A stretch of DNA of 64,000 nucleotides. It comes from Maylandia zebra (lineage: Eukaryota > Chordata > Actinopteri > Cichliformes > Cichlidae). The stretch spans positions 33,001,033-33,065,032 of the forward strand of contig NC_135170.1 in NCBI RefSeq assembly GCF_041146795.1, read 5' to 3'. A model generated the notes under the pieces. It worked only from the letters and a program-made list of their open reading frames with translations, did not search any database and was not told where the DNA came from. Both the position numbers and the translations under genes were made by a program. Position 1 is the stretch's first letter. Each line of letters starts with the position of its first letter. Positions 13,701-24,277 of this stretch are shown here, piece by piece.

Positions 13701-16188
13701 TCGGTGTTGTGGCTGGTGCCATCCATTGCAAAATCTTGGTGTTTATTAGTTACCAAAGTTGGAAAAAGGAAGTTTGGTTTCAACTGAAACCCAAGATTCG
13801 GCAGTTTTGAATGAGAGTGAAACTGGTCTCTACCACTGTCCATTCACGTGACACTCAAACAGCACACAGAGCTGGAAGTTTAGCTTGAAACCATAAACTA
13901 TTAATAAAATAGACAGCATCATCACCCACAGGTTTCTGGACATATTATTTTGAGTTACGGTTTTTACAATGTTAGTTTCTTAGACCATATTTAGAAGGTG
14001 TGCTGTTAAGTTATCATTTAACAGTATTGGGAGATTGACTCTCACTTGGAGCCAGCCGCTTGGTAGAAACATAACATAAACGAAACTTTAGCATCTTCCC
14101 TTCGTTTACATGACACATAAAACCGGTCAATACGAGACACCAGCAGACTTTCACCGCTGAGCCAAATGAAAAACTTTGTGATTGGTTTTTATAGCACAAT
14201 TTTTATAACACATTACATGGTGCAACTAGTAATTTTTTCTTGAATTAATCATTAAAAATCAAGTAAATGTCAAAGAAGAGCAGAAAGGTAATCAGAAATC
14301 CAAAGTGATGTTTTCGATTGTCTCATTTTATCCAAATTCAAAGACGTTCAGTTTACATTTTTAAAGAAAAAGAAGCTAAAACATCAGGTTATGTGATGAG
14401 TTCTTGAAAAACAACACCATTTGGTTCTGGATCTGGATCTAGCCCCGTCTGGTCTATATGCGAAACAAATGTAAAAATATTTCTTTACTGTTTTATGAAC
14501 TAAAAGAATGGATATCCAGTTTGATGCTGGTTGAAGACACTGACGTACTAATATGCCTAGCATGCTGTCAAAGAGCTGAACAAACAGAATAAGTGACTCG
14601 GTAATATTCTATAATTTACTTCCCCTTTAACTGTCAAACCAGATGTTGACTAAGCATAGTTAAACATGCTGAACATCAGCACGTAGGCACGCTAAAGTAC
14701 GCATTTAGCTTCAGCATAAATATAGCTGTGAGCCAAACTTTAAGACTTCCCATTGCTTTACTCACTTGACAGAAATGGAGAAATCCCCCAGGGAGGTTTG
14801 GCACCCTCGGATCAGAAACTCCCCGACAGTTTTGGACTTGAGTATGTCCTCTGCAGCACTGCGACTGGCGTCCTCCTTAAACCACCTGCACACAGAGGCC
14901 ACAATGCTGCTGGTTATCTAAATTAAGTCACTCACACTCGTGCACAAAGCGGCCAGGAATCGTTACAAAAGTTTAAAACCAAGAATGAACCAATGTTGCT
15001 TTAGTCGTTTTTATTTACCCTTTATTCATACCTGTAATCCCACTGAGGCTCAATGTCTCACTCACAACAATAAAAAAGCTAAAATTGCCTAAATCTTTTG
15101 GTTTGTTTATACTGCTGCTTTTTTATGTTTGCCCGAGTTAGAGTTATGCTCTGTTTTAGCCAATCAGCCATTGTTTCACAAACAACAAAACCTTTCAAAT
15201 GGTAAATGGACTGGTTCTTATATAGCGCTTTTCTACTCATCTGAGCACTCAAAGCGCTTTACACAACTTGTGCATTCACCCATTTGCACAAGCACATTTT
15301 TCTAAGTGCTTCATAGCTAACATTCACACACATTCATACTCCGATGGATGCATCGGAGAGCAATTTGGGGTTAGTATCTTGCCCAAGGATATTTGGCATG
15401 CAGACTAGGGGAAGCCAGGAATTGAACCACCAACCTTCCGATGACCTGCTCTACCACCTGAGCTACAGCAGTCTTTTACACGCCATTTGGCCTAAACTAT
15501 CCTGTAAGAATAAATTTCCCTGGGTTAAGCCAAACATTTCGTACAAGAGTTGATGTGAACCCAAGTCTAACCCTACCACAAGCTCTCACAGCAGTTTGCG
15601 CAAAAATTATGAAACTTAACTGAATTAATTTATGTTTCTCGACACTGATTTTAACCGTATTTTCACTTCTTGTCCACCAGGCCCCTCGCTCCGCCTCTGT
15701 TGTTTCGTGTCAGTGCGCACACACTGAAGATTTTCCACTCAAAGGGTAAAAGCATTGGCATCGTGAGTCAATTTGCAGCTCACGCCTCAGTTCAAGACCC
15801 CCACAAAGAAATGATTTTTACACATCCATTGGATTTTCAAAAGATATCTGTTTGTAGTTCAAGGCTGTAGGTCCCTCTCTTACCCCGGAATCTGGAAATC
15901 GATGTAGTTATGTGGTACAAATCCTTCCCGTCCATTCATCTCCGCCTTACACCAATCACCTTCAACGTTTATAATCTGTTCAAAAGCAAAAACAAAACGT
16001 GTCAAGCTGGAGGAAATGGAAAACATGCCTTCATTATCTAATCATATACTGACCTTTAGTAAATCACCCTTTCTGAAGCTGAGCTCCTCGTCCTCTGTTG
16101 CGATAAAGTCATACTTTCCTGAGGCTTCCATTGAGAAGTTTCAGGGAGGTTTAGAAGAACGTGAAGGAGAAGTGGCAAAGGGCTTTTT
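4553..16188 (-). CDS. grap2: GRB2-related adaptor protein 2 (GADS), SH3-SH2-SH3 adaptor, seven coding exons
   Basis: GADS is a cytoplasmic adaptor of haematopoietic cells; its SH2 domain binds phosphotyrosines of LAT and its C-terminal SH3 binds SLP-76. The coding exons are 16131-16054, 15975-15884, 14885-14766, 10049-9854, 6742-6653, 6390-6274 and 4732-4553. All junctions are GT-AG and in phase, giving 290 residues against about 330 in human. Order: N-SH3 (about 1-54, KYDF, PHNYI), SH2 (57-148, FLIR with Arg83), Pro/Ser/Thr/Arg linker (149-235), C-SH3 (238-290, ALYKF, WW, PANY). GADS rather than GRB2 or GRAP because of NYIDFQIP before the SH2, [12 protein letters not shown] in it, and a long linker where GRB2 has almost none. 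The ATG lies 57 bases after a good acceptor (AG at 16189-16190), so a spliced non-coding 5' exon is expected. Whether it is the a or b teleost copy cannot be told. Confidence 0.95.
5494..6040 (+). pseudogene. Decayed Tc1/mariner transposase in grap2 intron
   Basis: Short pieces match Tc1-like transposons: GACTGAACAAGTGTGGATTG, TTGCAAAGTTATATTTGAAC, AGTGGAGATGTTTGACCA, CACCTCATA-like CACAAACATCTC, and AGTGGGCTTAATTTTCTCCG. Many frameshifts and stops interrupt it. It is a dead fossil inside the intron between the last two grap2 exons, on the opposite strand. Confidence 0.75.
6274..6390 (-). CDS. grap2: grap2 exon: linker, Ser/Thr/Pro-rich
   Basis: Thirty-nine codons including [19 protein letters not shown] and [14 protein letters not shown], phase 0 at both ends. 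The RRTSETLP stretch resembles the RRHTDPVQ region just before the C-terminal SH3 of human GADS and is a plausible phosphorylation site. The acceptor TTTAAG is less pyrimidine-rich than the others; a start a few bases later is possible but would break the phase. Confidence 0.8.
6653..6742 (-). CDS. grap2: grap2 exon: linker between SH2 and C-terminal SH3
   Basis: Thirty codons ([14 protein letters not shown], then [11 protein letters not shown]) flanked by CTTCCTGCAG and GTATGAG, phase 0 at both ends. It is Arg/Ser/Thr-rich and low in conservation, as expected of the GADS linker. Support comes from splice sites and phase more than from homology. Confidence 0.8.
7225..7285 (-). repeat. Fragment of teleost repeat ending AATTGAATTGAATT-type
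   Basis: TTCAACTCAATTCACTTTTATTTATTTGGC and ATCACAACAACACTTGCATC (read in two pieces) are the reverse complement of the tail of the repeat at 24722-25012. Only about 60 bases remain. Confidence 0.55.
7736..8135 (+). pseudogene. Second decayed Tc1/mariner transposase in grap2 intron
   Basis: The DNA carries GATGGTAGGGTCA, AGCATGGATCCATCCTGCC, ACTTTTGGGCCCCTTGGTAC, GAGCACCTTTGGGATGTG and CAGCAGCTGTGTGATGC, all from a fish Tc1 family. Translated, one frame still reads [11 protein letters not shown] and [12 protein letters not shown]. The catalytic region is deleted and out of frame. Confidence 0.75.
8740..9275. repeat. Interspersed fish repeat ending TATACACAGTCTATGA
   Basis: AACTGCAATTCCTCTAATGG, CCCCATAGAGTCCCATGTC and TTTTATACACAGTCTATG are phrases of a widespread fish repeat. 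A related, much diverged piece appears at about 63020-63270. The class (probably a non-autonomous DNA element) is not certain. Confidence 0.5.
9854..10049 (-). CDS. grap2: grap2 exon: second half of SH2 domain and start of linker
   Basis: The exon encodes [19 protein letters not shown], then [19 protein letters not shown] and [13 protein letters not shown], the part of the SH2 that matches human GADS most closely. It ends with a Ser/Pro-rich piece (FPSPSQP) that begins the linker. The donor is GTAACG, weaker than the others. Confidence 0.96.
10178..10240 (+). repeat. SINE 3'-tail fragment
   Basis: GTAAAGCGCTTTGAGTGCC, then GAAAAGCGCTATATAAAG, is the tail shared with the full copies at 15198-15474 and 35947-36213. 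Confidence 0.6.
11030..11616 (+). pseudogene. Third decayed Tc1/mariner element, terminal repeats still visible
   Basis: The left end reads TACAGCTGAAGTC and the right end AGTGTACGTAAACCTCTGAC, recalling the terminal repeats of a common fish Tc1 family whose copies end TGTATGTAAACTTCTGACC. Between them are transposase remnants: GAGGCACGGTGGTGTTAGCA ([11 protein letters not shown]) and CAATGATCCCAGACACACA (the NDPKHTS-like block). At about 590 bp it is an internally deleted copy, dead, in the grap2 intron between the two SH2 exons. Confidence 0.75.
12125..12351. mobile_element. Palindromic MITE-like element with long terminal inverted repeats
   Basis: The left arm CAGGGGTGTCCAACTGCAGG... and the reverse complement of the right arm CAGGGGTGAGGAACTCCAGG... 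stay similar for over 50 bases (both contain GTGTCCTGCAGGTTTTAGA). The first bases CAGGGGTG are hAT-like. Flanks GCACAGAC and ACATAAAT do not form a convincing 8-bp duplication. No coding capacity. Confidence 0.7.
12352..14765. other. grap2 intron sequence, no gene
   Basis: AT-rich intron between the two SH2 exons. Around 12520-12550 there is a short AATTAATTAAATTAATT-type run. The stretch 13640-13860 looks repeat-derived but I could not place it. Reading frames here lack homology and splice context. Confidence 0.5.
14766..14885 (-). CDS. grap2: grap2 exon: first half of SH2 domain
   Basis: The 120 bases encode [18 protein letters not shown], then [18 protein letters not shown]. Arg83 is the invariant phosphotyrosine-binding Arg of the FLVRES motif. 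The Ser of FLVRES is replaced by Cys85. Acceptor and donor are canonical and the phases match both neighbours. Confidence 0.95.
15198..15474 (-). mobile_element. tRNA-derived SINE, full-length-like copy
   Basis: It is a close copy of 35947-36213 in the opposite orientation: tRNA-like head at the high-coordinate end (TGTAGCTCAGGTGGTAGAGC on the minus strand), body with CCTTGGGCAAGATACTAACC, and tail with AAAGCGCTATATAAGAACCA. It lies between the second and third coding exons of grap2. The cichlid AFC family is a candidate but the name is not verified. Confidence 0.75.
15884..15975 (-). CDS. grap2: grap2 exon: second half of N-terminal SH3
   Basis: The 92 bases encode [19 protein letters not shown] then [11 protein letters not shown]. 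The Trp and the NY of the ligand-binding groove are kept. The donor is GGTAAGAG and the exon ends in phase 2, completing a Gly codon before the SH2 Trp. Human GADS has Trp-Phe where this has Trp-Cys. Confidence 0.93.
16054..16188 (-). CDS. grap2: grap2 exon with start codon; first half of N-terminal SH3
   Basis: Coding starts at 16131 (MEASGKYDF) and runs 26 codons to a donor at 16053 (GTCAGT), in phase 0. The residues [13 protein letters not shown] are the RT-loop region of the SH3 domain. Bases 16132-16188 are 5' UTR, preceded by TCATCCCTGCAG, a good acceptor. The ATG context is weak at -3 (T) but has G at +4. Confidence 0.9.
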
Positions 16189-17329
16189 CTGCAGGGATGA
16201 AGACAAACACCAACACAAGTTATGATTTACAGGTTGTAAAAATACAGCTGACAGCAGTGAAACTTGAACATGCAAACCAGACAACAGCATTTTATTTAAA
16301 CTGATAGTGTGGTTTGTGTCTGTCGGAAGCCACAAGAGCTCAAGCTGTTGTAAATGTAAATGTTAGTTATTATGCTTCCATCACCATATACTTATGTTTG
16401 GACTACAACAGAAACTCTAATGATACGTATTTTATTTTCTAATAGGTTTCAGTGTGCACCCTCTGCCTGGAACCAACCATTCAGTCTTGTAGTGCTGAGG
16501 TATTTTTAGCCTTTTGTGCTAATGAACTCAATATTTCTTATGAGACATTTGAAATCACCATCTTGGGCTCTGGTATACTTATACACAGCTCGTAATTTAT
16601 AGGACATGGAAAGGAAGGACAAGGGAATGACATGCAAGGAGTAAACAGGAACTGGAAAACTTCATTTGTCGTCCATTTTTACATTATGGAGAGACACAGA
16701 CGCCACTTCTCCATTCCCTGCAGTTTATTTAAACGTATACAGAAAGGATGAGAAGACAGGGGTCGACGCAGTATTCGAGAAAATGCAATTCTCCAACGAA
16801 GGAGCTCTAAAACGTGGATCTAATGTTAAGGATCTGAATCCCATGACAGCAGTTATCATCACAGCTGGTTATTTTATTTTCCCACCAACGTGAATAAAAC
16901 CTTCACTTGTTTGTGGTTACAAAGTGAAGGATGTGGTAAGCTTTCGTGAAAAAGCTGGCTCTATCGTTGCAGCTGTAGAGCACTTTGCAACCTTACACAG
17001 TTCTGACAAGAGACACAGAGCTGCATAACACCCGATGCTGATATTAACCTAGCAAACAAATGCCACCTGTTAAACCACACACAGACTTAAAATTAACTTT
17101 AACCCTTATAATGGTTTTTATCTTTAATAATGAACAGATGTCTGAAACCTGACTCAAATTCAGATGTAAAAAACTTTAGTTCCTGTTAATTAGACTAGTT
17201 ATCCCAGGCCAGCGGTACTTTTGCAGGTGCCAGGGAAGTATGTAAAAGCCAATATATAGGAGCTAGGTAACCTGAAGCAACACACAAAAAGGTGTAGCTA
17301 AAACAGTGAATAAACAGTTTAAAGTTTAC

Positions 17330-17990
17330 TAGATTAATCATTGTAAATCCTTGGATTAACAGCTAAAGTAATCCAATGAAAGCCAAAGACTGCCAACTAC
17401 ATTTGGCTGATAAAAAAAAGGAATTAACATGTTAAGTAGTCAGCTAAAAGTGACGAAAAAGTGTAGCTAAAGTAAGGAATTTAAAAAAAGTACAATTGTT
17501 GGATTAAATGCTGAATTAGTTATTTTGAAGTCAAGGATTAACAGCCAAAATAGTCAGATAACAATCCAGGACTAAAAGCTGAATTATTTACCTAAAAGTT
17601 GTGATTAATATATGAATTAGACAAAAACTAAACAGGGCTTAACATCTTAATTAGCCATATCAAAATCCCGGATTAGCAGTTGATTTACTCAACAGAACGT
17701 CATGGAACAGCTAAAGCATCCCAGTAAAAATCAGGGATTAACTGCTGAATTAATCAGACAGATTCATCAGTTAATTCAAAACACAGGATGGTAATAAGAA
17801 GGATAATAACAGATTCGTATAGCACCTTTCAAAAATCCAAGGACACTATACAAACATTTGGTTAAAGTCATGGATTAACAGTTGAATTGTGTTGCATTAA
17901 AAATGACAAATTAACAGCTAAATATAAATCACAGATTAACAGTTAAAATATTGAATATTTAATTAGTCGTATCGCAGAGCACAGCGCACA
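17330..17990 (+). repeat. Degenerate tandem array, motif GGATTAACAGCTGAATTAGT
   Basis: About ten imperfect copies of the motif are spaced irregularly by 30-70 bases, e.g. GGATTAACAGCTAAAGTAAT (17353), GGATTAACAGCCAAAATAGT (17532), GGACTAAAAGCTGAATTATT (17566), GGATTAGCAGTTGATTTACT (17670), GGATTAACTGCTGAATTAAT (17738), GGATTAACAGTTGAATTGTG (17873), AGATTAACAGTTAAAATATT (17935). It resembles an old minisatellite eroded by mutation, in the presumed 5' intron of grap2. Positions are within a base or two. Confidence 0.6.
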
Positions 17991-18939
17991 GCGTCATATT
18001 ATAATAGTTTTATTACACAACACATAACGGTTAGACATGGAAATTGTGAAACAAGGGAGGCGGGGGTCCTGTACTTGGGTGGTAGCTGAGGAGTCACGTG
18101 ACACATTTCTCAGTGATGTATGCACGTAACAGAATATGCAAACCGTTACGACGTAACTGAAAAAGTAACAGTAAAACATTTGTTGAGCTACAAAGTGCTG
18201 TGATGTCACACAAAGCCGCATTAATTTTTGATTATTTTTCACATGAATCGCATGCGTCACACAGTCTTGATAATGTGGATCAGATAACGACAGTATGAGA
18301 AAAGAAACAGCATAATTAATCATAGCAACAGATAAAACGAATGCACTAATAACCCAGATTTTAAAAAATGGCAAATGATGATTGAAATCAACAAGAGTGC
18401 AGAAAAAAAGAGAACTGGTACCGGTGTATGATTTTATTTGTAGGTTTACTTGATCCGAAAAGAAAACAAGTTTTGTGGAATTAATTTACGTCACAAGCAA
18501 CATTAAAGGTGTCACTAGCTGAAAGTCAAAGGATTTCTCAGTTGGCAGCTTCGGCTCGTCTGTTCTCGCACTTCTTCCTCTCTCTCATACCCTTGGGAGG
18601 AGATAAGAGGAAGAGTTGCAAGTGATGGAAAAGTACCCTAAACTTCTTCTCATGTGTTGTTGTATCAGGTCTGTTAGTTCAGTTAATGCCTTGTTTAGTT
18701 TTCATCATTTTAAAGACCCTGTTATTGATTTCTTTTTTATAAAATATCTGAATTGTTTTAGATTAAAAGCCTCAGCTTATTACGTCACAACTCACAAGTC
18801 ATCTTTGCAAGCCTTGCTGCTTAAATGCCAACTGAAAAAGACAAATAACTGCGAGGATAGCAGTAAAAACTGCAAATCCCATTTTAATGATTGAAATGGT
18901 TAACTAAAAGCTATTAAACATAAGCTGAAGTCCTTTAAG

Positions 18940-19325
18940 GATATGGGTAAACAGCTGACATCCATCAACAAAAAGTCACAGATTTAGACCTGAAATGATG
19001 AGCTTAAGGTTATGGACCAATCCTTGAAAGATTTGGATAAAAACAACAGATTAAATCTTGCAATGGTAGCTACAACACAATCATTCAAACTATGTAATGA
19101 ATAAGCAGTAATGTGCAAACAGTAAACTAAAATCTATTCTATCTCATTGTGTATTCAGTATCAGTGCGGGTTTAGATTACACAACAGTAACCAAAGGTTG
19201 TCAGCTGAAACTGCTAAAAATTGTGAATTACCAGTTGAAAAACTCTTCTTTCAGTAATAAGTAAAGAGTTGCGATGGGTAAAACTCGCAGACAAATAGTT
19301 GAAACCTTTGGATTGACAGCTGATC
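18940..19325 (+). repeat. Possible continuation of the degenerate tandem array
   Basis: Weaker copies appear: GGGTAAACAGCTGACATCC, ACAACAGATTAAATCTTGC, GAATTACCAGTTGAAAAACT, GGATTGACAGCTGATCAC. They are too divergent to be sure they belong with the array at 17330-17990. Confidence 0.35.
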
Positions 19326-20050
19326 ACAGCCACAGATCAGACGAGCGGTGAAACATCTTCAACTTAAACAAGTCCACTCGCTTTCTTTCCAAGCTCCTTA
19401 GACTGAAGTTGAAAGATTTCTCTTTTATTATTGGTATTGGGTAAATATTTAAAGTGGCTAAAAAAACAGCAAAAAGTGGACACATAAATATAAACACTGT
19501 ACCTCTGCTGCTCTGTAGTTCCTGCTGCAAATACAAGCTTGATACTGCCTACTTAAACAGATTTTTTGTTTTAATGAAATATTCGGAACAACACCGACGG
19601 TGTGGCACTGTGGGCTGCTTTAATGAACCTGACGTGCTGATTTTGGACAAAAAAATAAAAAAATCTTTTTAATACGAATGGTTAAAAGGATTTTTAAACA
19701 GAATAAACCAGGTGAGTTAAGATTAAAGTTAATGAAGGCTCATTTTAGTTAATCAAACTAACTGTCCATTAAAAATAAATAACAGGTGCAATTCAAGCTG
19801 TTTTTAAAGCAGGCTGCAGCTTCAGGAAACCCCCTTGTTATGTGCTGCACAGCTGAAACACTGACCAGTATGCAGCCAGGGCTTTGTGGTTAGAGTTTGC
19901 TAGTACAGTTTCAAATATGCCTTAAAAGCATTTCTGTACTCTTTTATTTAGACCATCAAAGTTGTCGTCTCTGCTGTATCCAGTTTGGTCATGGTTTACG
20001 AGACTGATTCATCTGGGGATTATTTTCTCAATTAGTCTGAATTTATGTGG

Positions 20051-21129
20051 CCTAAAAATAGAGCTGGGCGATATATCGAGTTTTTAAAAAATATCGATAT
20101 ATTTTTATACGAGATATAAGATGTGACCATATCCTTTATATCGATATAGTCTATGTTACGTTATAATTATACTTGTGGAGCCGCAAGTTTGCCTCTCTTT
20201 CGTCCACTTTCGTCTTTACGCAACGTTACTCGGCCTCGCCTCTCCTTCACTGAACACAACTCCCCCTCCTCCCCCATCGCTTCACCTGCAGGAAGCGACA
20301 AGATGGACACGGAAAATCTCCGTTAATGAGTTACTGCGCATCGCCCCGTGCGTGGGGCTGGACGGCGTCAACGTGTTAGCTAGCTAACCACGCTAACGAG
20401 CTAACCACGCTAACGCCATGCAGCCCAGAGGTGCTGCACGGACTAAAATCCTTTCATTTTCTCAAAAGTTGACAGCGCGCCTTATGTATGAATTCTGGTT
20501 GTGCTTGATGGCCGCGAACCGATTTTATGTGGTACACGGCGCTCAGCAATCTGTCAAAAATGTTTTAGTACGACTTTGGTATGCTACGGAGCAGCACCGC
20601 TTGATGGATTGTCGGAGCATTACGGCTGAGCCTCGCGGAGTGATACGTACTGTGCTTCAACGTAATATTACCTTACTGTGTATAAGGACCATAAATGGCA
20701 CCTGTTAAGAGACGTGGTTGCGAAGCGGATTACAAACTCCAGGCTGTCAGTCACACAGTACAAGTTGGGAACAGAGCAGCTGTGAAATCTGTCTTTGTTA
20801 TAGTGCTCGTCTTTTAGTTTACATTTTGACTGCACATTTGTGAGCTTTTTGTTATGCACAAAAACAACATTGTTTTCTTTTATTTATGAAGCATTATTAT
20901 TTAATAAATGCTCATAATTTATTTTTGAGTAAATTTTATGTACATCTGTTCTATGTTAATAAAAGTGCCTGTGTGACATCTGGGACACAGCTTTGACTAA
21001 GAACTCCCCTTTTGTTCTTACTTTATGGCTTTAAAAAAAAAATATCGAGATATATATCTTATATCGCCATCCAGCTAAAAAATATCGAGATATGAATTTT
21101 GGGTCATATCGCCCAGCCCTACCTAAAAA
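20051..21129. mobile_element. Complete hAT-like non-autonomous element with 8-bp target duplication
   Basis: The element proper is 20059-21121. Its ends are TAGAGCTGGGCGATAT and ATATCGCCCAGCCCTA, a 16-bp inverted repeat with one mismatch, followed inward by more ATATCGA-rich inverted sequence. It is flanked by CCTAAAAA on both sides (20051-20058 and 21122-21129), a perfect 8-bp duplication typical of hAT transposition. At 1063 bp it is far too short for an intact hAT transposase and contains none. Inside are a direct repeat (GCTAACCACGCTAACG, near 20384-20415) and a short reading frame resembling a DNA-binding domain. Confidence 0.85.
20695..20817 (+). pseudogene. Brinker-type DNA-binding domain fragment inside the hAT-like element
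   Basis: The 40-codon frame begins MAPVKRRGCEADYKLQAV and continues with VGNRAA, then becomes unrelated hydrophobic residues and a stop. The pattern K-R-R-G-x-E-A-x-Y-K-L-x-A-V ... G-N-R-A-A is the start of the BrkDBD/pogo-type N-terminal domain found in fish transposase-derived proteins. The helix-turn-helix is cut off after the first helix, so it cannot function. Identification is from memory of the family and should be searched. Confidence 0.5.
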
Positions 21130-24100
21130 TGTTTCAAATGCCATGTTTTGCCAAAAAATCACATTATTTAGTGCTAAAGAGGGAAAAAATAAGCATTTCA
21201 GAGCCTCAAACTCAGTACCTCCAGCTGCCACAAGCATTAAATGTTTCCATATCTGAGGCTTAAACTGGATAAATCCCAGCATGTTGTGCTTAAAAATAAC
21301 ACTCGATTGCTGACCTGAATTAGTTTAGAACTTAATTAGTGTCCTTTTCAGCATATCCACCAAGTACTAAAAGCAAACAGAAGGCTGCACGCATTTGTTC
21401 AGTGGTACTAGCAACCAACTGCAACTTTCAGAAGCGTCTTTCTCATGTTGATGCACCTGCATCATAAACTGCCTCTGTGCAGCGACCCTTGCAAATGCAA
21501 GAGTTCACACCGGTGCTCTGAAACTTCTTAGATTTCACCAGCAGTGCAGAAGTCACTGACATCTTTCTCTGAATTAAAAGTTTCAAAAAGTAAAGCTTTA
21601 ACTTTGCTGGGATGGTAAATATATCACTGGCTTTTGATCTGTCAGGTATCCTGATGGGTACTGTCATCACAATCATCTTCAGTGACGAGGAAAACAAACA
21701 AAATCATTTTTATAATCTAAAATTTTAGGGCAGAAATTTGCTGCTTTAAGCTTATCAGGCGTAGATGTTGGGTCAACACGACTTTCGGACCTTTAAGGTA
21801 CGTGGGAGATTGATTCATATTTATAATGGTTTTCCTCAGCATTGCTTGTTGTGTGCCCCGTAAATAAAAACGACTTGGGAGAAATTACATGCTGCTCAGA
21901 AATCCTTTTTACTTACAGAAAATGCCACTAAAGTACAATTTACGCATTTTTAAAACTGTCGCACATCATGATCAGTGTTTCAAAGGGGTCAAAATGTAAA
22001 ACATGAATTTGTTAACCCAACATTTGCACCAGTGGATATTAAGGAGTTCAATATGTAGACATGTAGAGAAAGAGCACACAGCGCACAATCGTTACTGGTA
22101 GTTAAAGCAAAGAGGACTGCAGAATGGGAAAATTCCAAGTAAAACCAGACACAACAATATTAAAATCGTTCACTAAATCTAGTGTAGAAGCATTATTAGC
22201 TAACCCAGGAATATGATCCCTGTAACAGGATGCATCAGATGTATAAGCAGTTGTTCATTTAAGCTCGCTTTTAGTCTTTTTTTTCATCATTTTTAGGAGC
22301 CAAAACTAAAAAAAACATCAAAAAAGCTGTTTTGTGTCACTTTCTTTTGCTTTTTATATTAAATAAATGAATGTTTTACATCAAAATTCATATACGTATT
22401 TAGATTAAACTCTTTAGCTGAACCGCTTGAATTTTAGTTTCCACTTGGCGCAGTATCTGTTTATCTGAAGCTCGTGAGTAAAATTCAAAATAAATTAGAA
22501 AATAAATAAAATGTAAATGTGAAATTTCCCACTCCAAAGTGGCACCTCGGGCCTGTCTAAATTGGGGATGCAGCTTTGATACTAATCCAGTACTGACTGG
22601 GTAAACTGGATCATACGTCATAACAAAGCTCTGAGGAAGCTAACAGGTAACAAGGTGCTTCACGCTCGTGACGCCGCCTTTTTTGTATGTTTGCCAAACA
22701 CGCAAACGTAACCACAAAAGACCTGAGTCACTATTTTTCGCTCGCTGGGAAACTTTTATTGCACTTCCAGTAAAATAACTAGATTGACATGATTTCACCT
22801 TAGTTATCTCTGTCTGCTCCACTCCGTGTGCTCTCGCAGCGGCACTGAGAGCAAGGACAGGCCAAACTAGCATGACCATTTAAAACCATTTAAATTCACT
22901 AAGCACTCACACTGAGCTAAAATCGGTTTTATATTAGCCCCGTTTCCAGTGAGGACTACAGCTCATTAATGTAACCCTGCTATCAGATGGTAACTGTCAT
23001 CAGCAGACACCCAAAGTTGAGGTATGATTGTCAGAATGGGAACAGGATAAGGTTGGATTGGTGGATCAATGATTTGGAAAAAAACATCATCAAGTTTATG
23101 GAAGTTTAATTAGCTGTAAACACTGTGATTACATTACAACTTCTCTATAAATGTTCTCATTTGTCAACGCTTCATACGTTTGTTGTTTAACCGTTTTTAA
23201 CTTTTCAAAGGGCCTCTGTGTTTTCCTTTGATGAATTAGCAACTAATACTTAAAAAATGAGAATTTTAATAGCTTTCTTAAAAGCAGAACATGATGCAAA
23301 ATTGCCTAATACACCTGACGCCACTTTTATGACCCAATAGTAAAAAGCAGTTCAGTTTCAGTTTTATTTGTCATATGCAAGTTAGCACAGGGTCAACATT
23401 GCAATGAAATGTGTTTGACGAGCAGCAGTCACTCAGCAGCATGGTACAGTAGAAGAAAATATAATAAAATATAATAAAATAAAATTATTATATATAGCAG
23501 CATATATAACTGAATTAACAACTGTTCCTTTCATTTTTCATCTGGATGTTCTGTTGGATTCACATTCCACAATTGAAGAAACAGAATTTATTCCACTTTT
23601 AGTCTATTTGTCAAATAGAAAGTGGCTCCTGATGCTCATTCTTTCAACACAGGCTTCATGCAGTGTTTGCAGAGGAGGATGTGACCACCACAGCTCGATT
23701 AGAGGAGATGGAACAGGCCTCTAACATGAGGTCTGACCCAACTGCAGCCACAGAAGCAGCTGTTCACAAGTCTGATGAATTAATGTCAGTTATGAACTAA
23801 GTACACGCAGGCCCTCTCTTTTTCTCACCAACAATAGCTTTTATAACCACTTCCCCAAAGCTGGGGGTACTCTAAGCATGCAAAATGGGGAACAAACAAT
23901 CCGATTCAAATAGATCTGAGAAACAGGCAGAAAATGCGAGAAATTCTTACTTCAGGCGTGAAGATCTGCCATGAGTTTACTGGCACTGACGAATAACCAG
24001 AAGATGTCAGAGCCTCAAGTGGAGTTCAGCCTTAATTAATGAATTCAACTGAATTTAAAAGGCTGAAAGAACGAGCTGTTGGGTTTTATTTGCGGGAATC

Positions 24101-24277
24101 TATCTATCTATATTAAATTAAAAGAGACACATTTTGCTTTTCAGCGACTAACATGAGAGATGGAGAAGTGAGAAACTGAGAAAAAGAGGAAGCGCAGTGA
24201 GCAGGAGCTGACCTGAGTCTTTTTAACAAACAGCTTTTTCTTTGAATATTTCTGATATTTATTGTGGTTCGGCTTAC
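21130..24277. other. Presumed grap2 5' intron, no gene
   Basis: No exon supported. A repeat-like stretch at 23350-23430 (TTTATTTGTCATATGCAAG, GCAATGAAATGTGTTTGACG) matches a common fish repeat type. The rest is AT-rich without recognisable content. Confidence 0.45.

Noticed and set aside
17994..18374. 126-codon minus-strand frame with hydrophobic segments
   Set aside because: Hydrophobic stretches come from AT-rich composition; no homology and no splice signals in matching phase.
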